DNA from: SYLG01 sp965226945
GTDB lineage: Bacteria > Planctomycetota > Planctomycetia > Gemmatales > Gemmataceae
Direction: 5' to 3'
Assembly: GCA_965226945.1 (NCBI GenBank)
Contig: OZ245717.1
Location: 1,240,001-1,304,000 of the forward strand
DNA: 64,000 nt
A program made the translations under genes and the position numbers. Of the stretch, positions 18,925 to 28,824 are shown in pieces. How positions within the stretch are numbered: the first letter of the stretch is position 1; each line of letters begins with the position of its first letter. The notes under the pieces were generated by a model that saw only the letters and a program-made list of their open reading frames with translations, had not been told where the DNA came from and ran no database searches.

Positions 18925-20394
18925 ATGGCAGGATCGTTCAAATCAAGCGGAAAGGCCTTTTCTTTCCTTTGCCTTTTGCTGGGGCTTACGGAAGGATGTT
19001 CCACGTTGCCGGATGAGCGGCATCCTCGCAGCCAATCCTCTCCTTCAAAAACAGCCCAAACCAATCCCGGCGCTGCCGCCATTCAAACTGTGTCCCACCA
19101 GGAAATCCAAGAACCGCTTCTTCCCGCTCCCGACTCTTCCATGCCTTTGAATTCCGGACCAAACGCCCATCCTTTTGCCGGAATGCCCGAACTGCCTATC
19201 GAAGGGCTAATTCAAGAAGTTTTGGGTCGAAATCCGTCCTTAGCGCAAATGGTTGCCGCGTGGAACGTCGCATTGGCCCGGTACCCCCAGGTCACGTCCC
19301 TCGAAGATCCGATGCTCGGCTCGAAGCTGGGACCTGGCTCATTTGGATCCAATACGGTGGGTTTTGCCTATATGCTTGAAGTGTCTCAGAAGATCCCATT
19401 TCCGGGAAAGCTGGGCCTTCGAGGGGAAAATGCTCTTTCCGAAGCAAGTGCCGCCGGCCACGATGTGGAGGATATGCGCCTGCAGTTAACAGAGAACGTC
19501 AAGGCGGCATTTTACGACTATTACCGGGTCGAACGCTCGCTGGAAGTCAATGCGGACAGTCTGAAGCTTTGGGAACAAACGAAAAAAGATGCCACCAGCC
19601 GGTACGAGAACGGCAAGGTCGAACAGCAGGATGTGCTCCAGGCGGATGTCGAAATTGGCCGGGAAAGGGAACGCAGGCTCACCCTCGAGGAAATCCGGAA
19701 GGTGGTGATTGCCCGTATTAACACATTAATGCACCTTCCGCCGGACGCTGACTTACCGCCCCCGCCAAAGGAAATGGCCCACGCTGACACGTTGCCGGGA
19801 GTCCAGGCGCTCCGTACCGCCGCATTGGCCCGGCGGCCCGATCTTCAAGCGCTGGCCAAGCGCATCAGGGCCGAAGAGGCGAATCTCGGACTGGCGCAAA
19901 AGCAGCGTTATCCGGATTTCGAGGTGGCCGCCGGATATGACTCCTTTTGGCAGGAGCAGCCGCTTCGGCCCCAGGTCGCGCTTCGGATGAATATGCCCCT
20001 CTACGCGGCGCGGCGCTTTGGGGCAGTGAGCGAGGCGCAGGCAAAAATCGACCAAAAGCACGCCGAACTCGCGCGCCAAACCGACCAGGTGAATTTCCAA
20101 GTCCAAGAGTCTTTTGAAAAGGTGCTCAAGGGCGAGAAATCCCTCGTCCTTTACAAAAACACCATCCTTCCCGCCGCTGAGCTCAATGCGAAGGCCGCGA
20201 GATCATCGTATGTAACAGGCAAAATCTCCGCGCTTAGCCGCATTGAAGCCGAACGAAACCTGGTCAATCTCAGGGACCGTTATTTCGAGGCCGTTGCCGA
20301 TTACCACGCGCGAAAGGCTACGCTGGAACGCGTGATCGGGGGGTCGCGCGCGTTCCAAGAATGTGTAGACGGCGACCATGCAGCAACGCCGTAA
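18925..20394 (+). CDS. TolC-family outer-membrane channel (CusC-like lipoprotein)
   Basis: A 489-residue outer-membrane factor. Signal MAGSFKSSGKAFSFLCLLLG with a lipobox near EGC suggests acylation. After a linker rich in Pro and Ser, the OEP core begins with LIQEVLGRNPSLAQMVAAWN and MLEVSQKIPFPGKL, and the second repeat with VQALRTAALARRPDLQALAK. GGGGAGGAG precedes the ATG. It is convergent with the big pump gene, with only 13 bases between the stops, so it should be expressed separately but serve that pump as the channel of a Cus-type system. Confidence 0.88.
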   Translation: MAGSFKSSGKAFSFLCLLLGLTEGCSTLPDERHPRSQSSPSKTAQTNPGAAAIQTVSHQEIQEPLLPAPDSSMPLNSGPNAHPFAGMPELPIEGLIQEVLGRNPSLAQMVAAWNVALARYPQVTSLEDPMLGSKLGPGSFGSNTVGFAYMLEVSQKIPFPGKLGLRGENALSEASAAGHDVEDMRLQLTENVKAAFYDYYRVERSLEVNADSLKLWEQTKKDATSRYENGKVEQQDVLQADVEIGRERERRLTLEEIRKVVIARINTLMHLPPDADLPPPPKEMAHADTLPGVQALRTAALARRPDLQALAKRIRAEEANLGLAQKQRYPDFEVAAGYDSFWQEQPLRPQVALRMNMPLYAARRFGAVSEAQAKIDQKHAELARQTDQVNFQVQESFEKVLKGEKSLVLYKNTILPAAELNAKAARSSYVTGKISALSRIEAERNLVNLRDRYFEAVADYHARKATLERVIGGSRAFQECVDGDHAATP

Positions 20395-20407
20395 CCGGGC
20401 CGCGGCG

Positions 20408-23400
20408 TCAATTCGCTTCTGAAGGGGTCGCTTTGGCCTCCTGAAGTTTGAGCCATCGGGCCCGGCGCACCCAGAAGAACCGCACCGGGAGAAAAATATC
20501 AACCACCTCGTCGGCGACCAGCAAGCCGCCCAGAACCGGCAACGCCATGGCCGAAGTGATTTCACTGCCGACTCCCGTCGCGAAAAGCATGGGTGCTATG
20601 GCAATAATGGCGACGCCTTCGGTCAGAAGTTTTGGCCGAAGCCGGTGGACTGCGCCTTCGATCACCGCCTGCTTCAACTCCTCAAGCGATTGGATATTCT
20701 CTAGCCCGCCCCTCTTTTCAATGGCCTCGCGCAGATAAACGAGCATGATGATGCCCGTCTCGGTAGCCATACCGAAGGCTGCGATGTAGCCAACCCAGAT
20801 CGCGACGCTGAAATCCACGGGCGGCGCATCCCAGCCATGCATGATTTTCGGGAAGAAATACTGGAAAAAAACGCCACCGGCCAAAGCCTCGGGAACGGCC
20901 AGCATCATGAGGCCCGCGTCGGCCAGGTCGTTGTAGGTCAGGTACAATATCAAAAAAATGAGCGCGATGACGGCGGGGAAGATTACTCGTAGCGTCTTCG
21001 CGGCCCGGACCTGGTGCTCGAATTCGCCGCTCCACTCGATGTGGACCCCTTCGGGCAGGTTTACTTTTTCGGTGACTACCCGCCTGGCCTCCTCCACGAA
21101 TCCAACCAAGTCGCGGTCGCCTCGCACATTCATCGTGACATAGTTGCGTAACCGTCCGTTTTCGCTTTTGATCATGGACGGCCCTTCAACGATTCCTACA
21201 TCCGCAACATAGGAAAGAGGAATTTGTAGCGGTGCGTTCGACGCGTGCCAGGGTGCCACGTCGTGCGCGTTTTCCCCATCGGGCGCTGACGCACTACTCA
21301 TCGAACCACGGCTAATGAGCAGCCGTTTCACAGTCTCCTCGTCTTCCCGAAAATCGCGGGCATAGCGAATCCGCACCGGGAAACGGTCGCGCCCTTCCAC
21401 GGTCTGGGTGATAACCTTTCCGCCGAGCGCGACCTCAATGATGTCCTGGATGTCGCCGACGCTCACTCCGTATCGCGCGGCTTTTTCGCGGTCGATGGTG
21501 ATTTCCAGGTATCCCTTCCCCATGATCGGCTCGGCAACCACATCCTCGGCTCCATGGATCGGCTTGATCGCCTGTTCGATCTCCTTGCATATCCGGTCAA
21601 TCGTGGCGAGGTCTGGCCCGAACACCTTGACACCCACGGGTGTCCTCACACCCGTGGAGAGCATGTCGATGCGATTGGCGATGGGCTGGGTCCAAATATT
21701 CGCCCAGCCCGGCACCTGCACGACATTATTCAACTCCTGGCGCAGATCTCCCTTCGGCCCGTCTTGGCGGCGCCACAGTAGGAGCTTCTCAGCAAATGGT
21801 TTTGTTAATTCCTGGCTAAGCGCCATAAAAGGCGCGAGCGCGGTTTGGTCGTGCTCTTTGCCTTTGCGGGCCAGTGCGGAATGAACGACGAAAAGAGCGT
21901 ATTCCTCCCCTTTTGGGCCTGGAGAGAACAAGTCCCGCTTTTTTGCGCTCTGCCCGATCTCTTCTAATGCCGCCCAACTAAAGAATTCGACCCCCCGATC
22001 GAACAGCTCCCAGTTGGCCTTTTGGTTCACAAACTCTTTCCAGCGGACATGTCGATCATCGTTGACGGCCTTGAGCACCTGGTCGGCGAAACTGGAATGC
22101 TCCGCGCCAAATGCCTCGGCCAGGCCAGCTAAGATTTGCCTCAGGGACGACTCTCGAACTGCAAGGGCATCGGCAGCGCTTACTTCCTTGGATTCTCCGG
22201 ACAATGAGTCGTGCTCTTTGATTGCACCGAGCACGGAGAGGTGGCGAGCCGTTTCCTGGCACAGCCGGGTTATATCCTCGAGCGAGGGGTGTTTTGCCAG
22301 CCACCGGCCGAAATCGGGATCGAGGTCTTGGACCAGACGGTTGATTTCGGACTGTTCCGTGGCTCCTTCCGGCCATGCCAATATGTTTGCAGCGCGAAAG
22401 CGGCGGACCGTTTCTTCGATGACAAAGCGGGTGAGCAGCGAACCAAGTTCCTTTTCGAACTGTCGGTATTTTTGCAGTGCGAGCCCCCGCATCATGTCAT
22501 CGAAGCGGTCAACGGCGGTCATCGTCGATTCATCTACGAGGCCCTTTGTCTCGCCAGCATCATCCGATTTGAGAAAACCGCGTTCCCCCAAAGTGGCGGC
22601 AATGTGCCTTACCTGCCGGGAGGCGTCCTCAAACTTCATGGCCCGCTTGGGCCAAAACTCACGCGGACGATAATTGACGAAGGTTTCAACCATGTCGAGC
22701 GGAGCCGGGTCGGTGGGAGTGTCGGCCCGCCCTGCCTTTCCGACCACCGATTCCACCTCAGGAAAACTGCGAAGCAACGCGTCACGGGCTTTGAGGTCGT
22801 CGCCCGTTTGGGCCAGACCGATCCGCGGAACGGTGATCGGCATGTCCATGACGGTGCCTTCGTTCAATGGCGGCATAAATTCAACACCGATCTTCGGGAA
22901 TTGGTAGGCCCAAAGGCCAAGAATGACGAGGCTCCCAAACCCCAGGATCTGCCAGTGGATGCCATGGAGAAACGTAACGGTCAGGGTTACCACGGTGGCC
23001 AATACCACGAAGAACGTGATCTCCCATTCATGGCGCGATGCGCCCTGACCTAAAACGGCCTGCAGAGGGAACATGCCGGCAGCCAAAATCAAGAGGGCCG
23101 CAAACGACCACATAACGAAGTTGCGCTGCGGCAACGCCCAGGTGAGCACCGGCCTGTAAATATTGATGAAGCTGCGGACGATCCAGTTGTCCTCCTCGCT
23201 TCGCAGCCGTCCCCTGATAAAGCTGGGGATGAGGGCGGGGACGAGCGTCACCGAAATGAGCGCCACTGCCACCATCGACAGGCTCTTCGTAAAGGCCATG
23301 GGATGAAACAGTTTTCCTTCCCGCCCGCTCATGGCAAATACCGGAATGAACGAGACGAGGATAATGACGACAGAAAAGAAAATTGGCCGACCGACAGTGC

Positions 23401-24724
23401 GGCAGGCGCGGATGACGATTTCCCGTGTGTCGCCGGTTACCTTTTTATCGCCGAAATGTTCCTTCAATTGGTGCGTGGCATTTTCGACCATGACGATCGC
23501 TTGATCCACGAGGATGCCAATGGAAATGGTGATTCCTGAAAGCGACATAATATTCGCCTGAATATCGATGATGCCCAGCTTGCGGAGCAGCCACATTTGC
23601 AGAAAGGCAAACAACACGGCCAGGGGCAAGGTGACGCAAATGACGAAGACGCTCCGGACATGTGCGAGAATGAGGAGGATGGCGAGCGAAGCGATCACCA
23701 TTTCGTGCCACATCACCTCAGTCAAAGAGTGGATCGCCCCATGAATCAAACGTGTTCGGTCATAGGCCGGGATGATGCGAACACCCTGGGGAAGGCCTGG
23801 CTGAAGGCTTAGGATTTTTTTCTTGACCCGCTCGGTGACTGCCAGCGGGTTTTCTCCTTGGCGCATCACCACAACACCACCCACTACATCGTTGCCGTCC
23901 TTCTCGAAAATATTTCGCCGGTAGCCCGTGCCGACTTGCACGGCAGCCACATTCTTGAGGTAGATAGGGGTACCGGATCGCTCTTTGATGACCGTATTTT
24001 CGATGTCCTTGACATCACGAATCCACCCAACGGCCCGGATCAGGTAATCGGCGTTGTTCTTCTGGATCGTGCGTCCTCCGACCGTCGAGTTGCTGCGCGC
24101 CACCGCATCAGAGACTTCACCCAGGGTAATTCCGTAGGCCCGAAGCGCATTGGGATCAACATCGATCTGGTACTCCTTGGGTTGCCCGCCGGCCATGCCC
24201 ACCTCGGCAACGCCCGGCACTGCGTTCAGTTCGGGGCCGACATAGTATTTCTGAAGGGCCCACATTCGGCCGGGGTCGAGATCACCACCTTCTAGCGTGT
24301 ACCAAAAAATCTGGCCCAATGCCGTGGCGTCCGGCGCCAGGTAGGGAGCGACGCCTGGGGGCAGGAAGGTGGTGGCCAGGGTAAGTTTTTCAAGCACGCG
24401 TTCGCGGGCGAAATAGAATCCGACATGATCCTCGAAAATGACGGTGATCATGGAGTAGTTAAACTCCGAGGTCGAGCGCACTGCCTTGACCCCAGCGAGC
24501 CCCTGGAGCTTGAGCGACAGCGGGTAGGTTACCTGGTCCTCAATCTCCTTCGGACTTCGGCCCATCAAATCGGTAAAGACGATGACCTGGTTTTCGGACA
24601 GGTCCGGGATGGCGTCCACCGGGTTGTTAATGACAGCGTGAAGGGCAAGCGCACTGAGGGCCGCCGTAACGAGCATCACCAGGTAACGGTTACGAATCGA
24701 ATATTCGATAATGCGTTCAATCAC
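20408..24724 (-). CDS. cusA: Enlarged CusA-type RND pump (Cu/Ag class)
   Basis: A 1438-residue HME-RND pump, about 400 longer than usual CusA. The start GTG 24724 gives IERIIEYSIRNRYLVMLVTA. The helix IV motif ITISIGILVDQAIVMVEN is of the CusA/SilA type (Cu/Ag), unlike the DFG type of the other two pumps here. VPGWANIWTQPIANRIDMLS and TPVGVKVFG are classic CusA. Between about residues 700 and 985 lies an insertion of some 280 residues, mostly helical and charged, where ordinary CusA has a short loop in the periplasmic domain. Another extra stretch with two hydrophobic segments lies near residues 545-600. Adaptor and lipoprotein genes lie upstream in the same operon. Confidence 0.92.
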   Translation of the reverse strand: MIERIIEYSIRNRYLVMLVTAALSALALHAVINNPVDAIPDLSENQVIVFTDLMGRSPKEIEDQVTYPLSLKLQGLAGVKAVRSTSEFNYSMITVIFEDHVGFYFARERVLEKLTLATTFLPPGVAPYLAPDATALGQIFWYTLEGGDLDPGRMWALQKYYVGPELNAVPGVAEVGMAGGQPKEYQIDVDPNALRAYGITLGEVSDAVARSNSTVGGRTIQKNNADYLIRAVGWIRDVKDIENTVIKERSGTPIYLKNVAAVQVGTGYRRNIFEKDGNDVVGGVVVMRQGENPLAVTERVKKKILSLQPGLPQGVRIIPAYDRTRLIHGAIHSLTEVMWHEMVIASLAILLILAHVRSVFVICVTLPLAVLFAFLQMWLLRKLGIIDIQANIMSLSGITISIGILVDQAIVMVENATHQLKEHFGDKKVTGDTREIVIRACRTVGRPIFFSVVIILVSFIPVFAMSGREGKLFHPMAFTKSLSMVAVALISVTLVPALIPSFIRGRLRSEEDNWIVRSFINIYRPVLTWALPQRNFVMWSFAALLILAAGMFPLQAVLGQGASRHEWEITFFVVLATVVTLTVTFLHGIHWQILGFGSLVILGLWAYQFPKIGVEFMPPLNEGTVMDMPITVPRIGLAQTGDDLKARDALLRSFPEVESVVGKAGRADTPTDPAPLDMVETFVNYRPREFWPKRAMKFEDASRQVRHIAATLGERGFLKSDDAGETKGLVDESTMTAVDRFDDMMRGLALQKYRQFEKELGSLLTRFVIEETVRRFRAANILAWPEGATEQSEINRLVQDLDPDFGRWLAKHPSLEDITRLCQETARHLSVLGAIKEHDSLSGESKEVSAADALAVRESSLRQILAGLAEAFGAEHSSFADQVLKAVNDDRHVRWKEFVNQKANWELFDRGVEFFSWAALEEIGQSAKKRDLFSPGPKGEEYALFVVHSALARKGKEHDQTALAPFMALSQELTKPFAEKLLLWRRQDGPKGDLRQELNNVVQVPGWANIWTQPIANRIDMLSTGVRTPVGVKVFGPDLATIDRICKEIEQAIKPIHGAEDVVAEPIMGKGYLEITIDREKAARYGVSVGDIQDIIEVALGGKVITQTVEGRDRFPVRIRYARDFREDEETVKRLLISRGSMSSASAPDGENAHDVAPWHASNAPLQIPLSYVADVGIVEGPSMIKSENGRLRNYVTMNVRGDRDLVGFVEEARRVVTEKVNLPEGVHIEWSGEFEHQVRAAKTLRVIFPAVIALIFLILYLTYNDLADAGLMMLAVPEALAGGVFFQYFFPKIMHGWDAPPVDFSVAIWVGYIAAFGMATETGIIMLVYLREAIEKRGGLENIQSLEELKQAVIEGAVHRLRPKLLTEGVAIIAIAPMLFATGVGSEITSAMALPVLGGLLVADEVVDIFLPVRFFWVRRARWLKLQEAKATPSEAN

Positions 24725-24789
24725 GATGGGTCTTCCTGCTGCGATGTGCCCTGGGTTTCCCTTGCGGCGATGCGCTGACGCGGAACCTG

Positions 24790-25134
24790 TCAGGGGGCAA
24801 TCGTTTTTGCCTTAAATTCCTTCACCTTTGACAGCGTTTTCGCGGCATCCGCCAGCGCCTGTTTCTGGCAGGCTTTGCAGCAGAGAAACACCGGTTCCTC
24901 TCCTACCGTGACCTTTATGGGCGTGCCCATCGAACCAAGCGAATCTTCCGTGACGGGACACCAGCCTTGCGCCTGCGCCAGGCGCTGGTCCTCAGGACTG
25001 AGCTTGGCAAAACTGGGATGCATCTTGGCATCCGGCTCTGCTTTCTTTGCCTTGTCTGCCGCACCTCCAGAGCAACCCAGGGTGGCAACGGAGATCGACA
25101 GCATCACCAATACAAACAACGGAAAAGCCTTCAT
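24790..25134 (-). CDS. Metal-binding lipoprotein of the Cus-like operon
   Basis: A 114-residue lipoprotein: signal MKAFPLFVLVMLSISVATLG, lipobox LGC, then a module FAKLSPEDQRLAQAQGWCPV / LGSMGTPIKV / PVFLCCKACQKQAL. The Cys set CP...LCCxxC suggests a soft-metal site. The same module occurs twice at the C-terminus of the adaptor encoded next to it. The start at 25134 has GGAGGA 7 bases upstream and begins the signal peptide; a longer version from 25176 does not. It probably hands Cu or Ag to the adaptor or pump in the periplasm. Confidence 0.85.
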   Translation of the reverse strand: MKAFPLFVLVMLSISVATLGCSGGAADKAKKAEPDAKMHPSFAKLSPEDQRLAQAQGWCPVTEDSLGSMGTPIKVTVGEEPVFLCCKACQKQALADAAKTLSKVKEFKAKTIAP

Positions 25135-25201
25135 CGAACATTCCTCCTTCATCAATGGTGCTAAAAACAAAACCAACTCAAAAACAGCAACCGGCGACCA
25201 G

Positions 25202-27325
25202 CTATTTGGAAGGCCGCGTGCTTGCTGCCTTTGTTCTCAGTTTTTCAATGACCGCGAGAGTCTGATCTGGATGCGCCTGGGCGTCAGCCACGCACCCTCG
25301 ACAACACAGAAAGACGGTCTGGCCTTTCAGCGTGATCCGGATGGGAACGCCCATCGACCCCAGCCGGCTTTCCTCCTGGATGGGGCAAAAGACCTGGCTT
25401 TCGGCGATTCGCCGATCCTCAGGGCTCAATTTTGCCAGCGCCGCGCGTGCCTCCGCTTCCTCTGGGTCGGTGATCTTTATCGCCTTTGACGTGACACCCG
25501 CTTTGTTTTTCCCTGACGCGGCGGGATCAGATTTTTCCCGACCCTTCAGTTTTTCCACAGTGGCCAGGGTCTCTGCCGCGTGATCACGGGCATTTTTTTC
25601 GCAGGCTTTGCAGCAGAGAAAAACCGGTTGGTCATTGAGAATGACCTTGACGGGCGTGCCCATCGATCCAAGTGGATTGGATTGCAGGATCGGGCAATTT
25701 CGCTGAGCGCCCGCCAGTCGCTGATCCACTCTGCTCAGCTTCGAAAGAACGGCCTTCACCTTCGCCTCCTCGTCCTCGGTCGTCGAAGGCTGCAATTCCG
25801 TGCCGGTGGAGGACTGTTTTGCCTGGGTCGTGCCGCTGGCGCCGAAATAGGTCGAGGCCGCACCGGACGTTAGGCGGGTCTCGGCATCCACCAGAAAGGA
25901 ACCGATGGTTACGACTTTGTCGCCCGCTTCCAGCCCTCCGCCCACCGAGTAGTACCCGCCGCTTCGCGGGCCCAACTGAACTTCCACCCCGTCATACACC
26001 CCTGGCCACGGCTCGCGGTAAACGAACTTCCTGTTCCCGGTGTCGATCACGGCGCTCTCAGGCACCGCAAGCACCAACCCGCGGCGCAGCAGCGCAAAAC
26101 GGCCGGCCATTTGAAACAGCGAGTCGAGGTTCTCACCAAATGCTCCGCCGGCGGCGAATCCGGGCAACTGTGCGAGGCTGCCAGCGGTTGCCTGGTCACG
26201 CCACTCCCCTTGGAGAGACGTGGTAAAGAGATCGAGGTCCCCGACCGGGATGTCTAGTTTCACATTCGCGTACATCCCTGGCCGTAAATCGTGGCCAGGA
26301 TTCTTTATGTTGAAGCGAACCTTTAAGGTCCGGCTGCCCGCGTCCAGGTGCGGATGGATGAAGGCGACCTTGCCGGTGAAGACGCGGCCGGGGAACGCCT
26401 TGGTGGTGGCGCTCACCGTAAGGTGTTTTTGTTCTGCGTCCTTCAAAAAAGAGACTTCATCCTCGTAAATCTGCGCCTCGATCCAGACCGTTGAAAGATC
26501 CGCAATATCGTACAATTGGGCACCTTCCTCCACATACTGCCCTTCGACCTGGTATTTCTTGATGATGTGGCCACTGATGGGCGAATGAATGGTGACTCGC
26601 GTGATGGGCTTCCCGGTCGCAAGTATGGAGCCGATCTCGTCGTCGCTGATGCCCCAAAGGCGGAGGCGCTCCCTTGACATGCGCTCCAACTCGCGGTTGG
26701 CGCCGCTGCGGGCGTCAAGTAGATTCTGGGCCGTGGTCACCAGATCGGGGCTGTACAGTTCAGCGAGCGGATCGCCCTTCCTCACTGTCTGACCCGTCAC
26801 GTTCACGAACAGTTTGGTAATGCGGCTCTTGCCTGTCACCCACACCGCAATGCGGGAGAGGTTGCGCTCGTCGAACTCAACAAACCCTACCGTGTTGATT
26901 TCCTTGGTCAGCGCCCTGTAAGCGACCTCCGAGGTTTTGATGCCGGCGAGGGCCATCCGGTAAGGCGATAATTGGACGCGCCTTACCCCTGGCGGCAGCC
27001 CGTCATCGCTGGCTGCATCCCCTTTCTTGCGCTCCGAAAGCGGCATGGCGCAAATGGGACACTTGTCCGGCTTCTCCCGGATAATCTGCGGATGCATTGG
27101 GCAATAGAACTCAAAACCGGAAGCGGACGTTTGAGATGTGCCCGATGTGCGCGTCCATTTTTCCCAATGTGCCTCGAAGAGATTCCAGTTGGTGATAACC
27201 AGCCCAATGGCTGCAAGTATGGCGATAAATCGTAGCCGCGCTTGGATGGTCCTGGCGACGAGCCAGATTTTCCAAAGCACGCTATGGGCCGGCCCCGCGG
27301 GGCTTGGCCTTCCTGCTGCTGACAT
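25202..27325 (-). CDS. cusB: CusB-like adaptor with three metal-binding modules
   Basis: A 707-residue adaptor. After a membrane segment (about residues 32-48) comes a heavy-metal-binding domain with YCPMHPQIIREKPDKCPICA. The CusB core follows: VGFVEFDERNLSRIAVWVTG, LFVNVTGQTVRKGDPLAELY, IHSPISGHIIKKYQVEGQYV, and the C-terminal YSVGGGLEAGDKVVTIGSFL. Residues from about 535 add two copies of the module found in the lipoprotein at 24790 (NCPILQSNPLGSMGTPVKV...VFLCCKAC and FCPIQEESRLGSMGVPIRI...VFLCCRGC). Start at 27325 has GGGGGA about 8 bases upstream. The tandem modules are not part of ordinary CusB and probably collect Cu/Ag for the pump. Confidence 0.9.
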   Translation of the reverse strand: MSAAGRPSPAGPAHSVLWKIWLVARTIQARLRFIAILAAIGLVITNWNLFEAHWEKWTRTSGTSQTSASGFEFYCPMHPQIIREKPDKCPICAMPLSERKKGDAASDDGLPPGVRRVQLSPYRMALAGIKTSEVAYRALTKEINTVGFVEFDERNLSRIAVWVTGKSRITKLFVNVTGQTVRKGDPLAELYSPDLVTTAQNLLDARSGANRELERMSRERLRLWGISDDEIGSILATGKPITRVTIHSPISGHIIKKYQVEGQYVEEGAQLYDIADLSTVWIEAQIYEDEVSFLKDAEQKHLTVSATTKAFPGRVFTGKVAFIHPHLDAGSRTLKVRFNIKNPGHDLRPGMYANVKLDIPVGDLDLFTTSLQGEWRDQATAGSLAQLPGFAAGGAFGENLDSLFQMAGRFALLRRGLVLAVPESAVIDTGNRKFVYREPWPGVYDGVEVQLGPRSGGYYSVGGGLEAGDKVVTIGSFLVDAETRLTSGAASTYFGASGTTQAKQSSTGTELQPSTTEDEEAKVKAVLSKLSRVDQRLAGAQRNCPILQSNPLGSMGTPVKVILNDQPVFLCCKACEKNARDHAAETLATVEKLKGREKSDPAASGKNKAGVTSKAIKITDPEEAEARAALAKLSPEDRRIAESQVFCPIQEESRLGSMGVPIRITLKGQTVFLCCRGCVADAQAHPDQTLAVIEKLRTKAASTRPSK

Positions 27326-27551
27326 CGTTCGGTCCCCCTAAAGGGCAATGGTCTTAAGCCTGGCCGGGAATGCTGTTGAAGGTGGCAATCTGCCCAAGCC
27401 GCGTGACGCGGCCTGAACGGGTTGCGTGCATGATGGGTGGTACGACAGCCGACATGGTGAATAGGAGCGCCCGTAGCGTGAGGGCGACTAAAGCTCCACC
27501 GGGCGCGTGGCAAGAAGGCCCGCGCTTACGGATGGTTAATTAAGGGAATTC

Positions 27552-28121
27552 TCAAATGATGAAATGTTTGAAAACGATGACGAGGTCAGGGGGTGGCGGG
27601 CGCCGGTGATCCGGGCGGCTCGCCCGCAAGTCCAATACCACTGCGGGGAAATCGAGGCTTAATAAGGTAAACTCTGAGACTTCGGCGTCGGCATTTTCAA
27701 TGGGACTGATTTCCCATCGAACGATCGTTACGATTTCGGCCTTGGCGAGTGTTTTCTGGCAGCCGCTTCGGTGGATAGAAAGGCCTCCCTCTCCTGCCCC
27801 GTGGGACGCAATTCCACACTCGCGATCATTCGCGTCAGATGGGGGTTGGACTTGGTTGCCCGCGCTTTTTTTGCAGCAGCAATGCCCCGGATTTTCCTCG
27901 CTTTGCGGCGTAGCTTTCCCCTCACAGCAGCCTCCGCCGCTGGATGAGGCGCAAACGCCCTGGCAGCAACACGACGACTTCGCACTGCCCTGCCCGGAAC
28001 AAAAGAACTTGATCGTGCCGTCAGGGCAGCGACAGGTGAAATGCGGAGTAATGCCGAGAAGAAACGACGCGAGCGTCATCCACATAAAGATGGCCGTTGA
28101 TACCGTGCCGAGCCGCCGCAT
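27552..28121 (-). CDS. Cys-rich exported small protein heading the Cus-like block
   Basis: A 189-residue protein with a hydrophobic N-terminus (MRRLGTVSTAIFMWMTLASF) and a dense Cys region: FTCRCPDG, FFCSGQ, SSCCCQGVC, GGCCEG, GHCCCKK. It ends with a Pro stretch and VIVFKHFII. No family recognised. The plan resembles the 163-residue protein at 5873-6364. AAGGAG lies 8 bases before the ATG at 28121. It is the first gene of the minus-strand Cus-like operon; a copper-binding or sensing role is likely from the Cys content but not shown. Confidence 0.72.
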   Translation of the reverse strand: MRRLGTVSTAIFMWMTLASFLLGITPHFTCRCPDGTIKFFCSGQGSAKSSCCCQGVCASSSGGGCCEGKATPQSEENPGHCCCKKSAGNQVQPPSDANDRECGIASHGAGEGGLSIHRSGCQKTLAKAEIVTIVRWEISPIENADAEVSEFTLLSLDFPAVVLDLRASRPDHRRPPPPDLVIVFKHFII

Positions 28122-28294
28122 GATGTTTCTCCTTTCCCATTATGGTTTTAGGAATTGGGCCTTTCAAGGGCAAATGATGGCGGGAGGAAGCCTGTCCAAG
28201 CCAAGAAGGAAGGCCTTTTGCATCCCAAAGCATCCTACTCGTTCCCAAATTGTGTCTATTGGAGATTGGAGATGAAGGGGTGCGACCTTTTACA

Positions 28295-28504
28295 TTAAAG
28301 TTGGTTCTGGGATCGCCGAAACGGATAGCCGTCGAGGGAGCCCCTGCCCGTTAGAAGCCGAGTGCCCAAATCCTTCGCCTCCACCAACTCGCGACATTGA
28401 TACTCGACTCCAATTCGCCGTTCGGCAGATGTCCGTTTTGCCAAAGTCGCCTTCGCCAATTTCCGGGCAGCCGTTTCACTGGAGACACAAAATTGAACCA
28501 ACAT
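28295..28504 (-). CDS. Small hypothetical protein
   Basis: A 69-residue basic protein (MLVQFCVSSETAARKLAKAT...) with no family I recognise. Support is modest: CCAGGAGG lies 5 bases before the ATG, and an AT-rich stretch with two TTTTTCATATA copies just upstream (about 28518-28555) could hold a promoter. It could also be a leftover fragment. Confidence 0.4.
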   Translation of the reverse strand: MLVQFCVSSETAARKLAKATLAKRTSAERRIGVEYQCRELVEAKDLGTRLLTGRGSLDGYPFRRSQNQL

Positions 28505-28824
28505 CCAGGCCTCCTGGACTTTTTCATATATAATATTTGACTATTTTTTCATATACTGTAAAGGTATTTTTGAGGGGGCTAGAATCCCCGGTTAAGTACG
28601 ATTGTTTTCGAGTAGGCTCGTTTCACCAAGCCCTGCTTCCGCACACGTAAGCCGGGAGTGGGCCCAATACAAAAGGCCGAAAGGTCGAATAAGCCTGCGC
28701 CCTTAACCGGCGATTCTAACTCCTGGCACCAGTGTTTTAGCTGGCGCAAACCAAAATCTGTTAGCTCGGTGCGTGATGCTCATCTGCTTCAGGCTCCGAC
28801 CATTACCGAGGAGGCGGGCACAAA

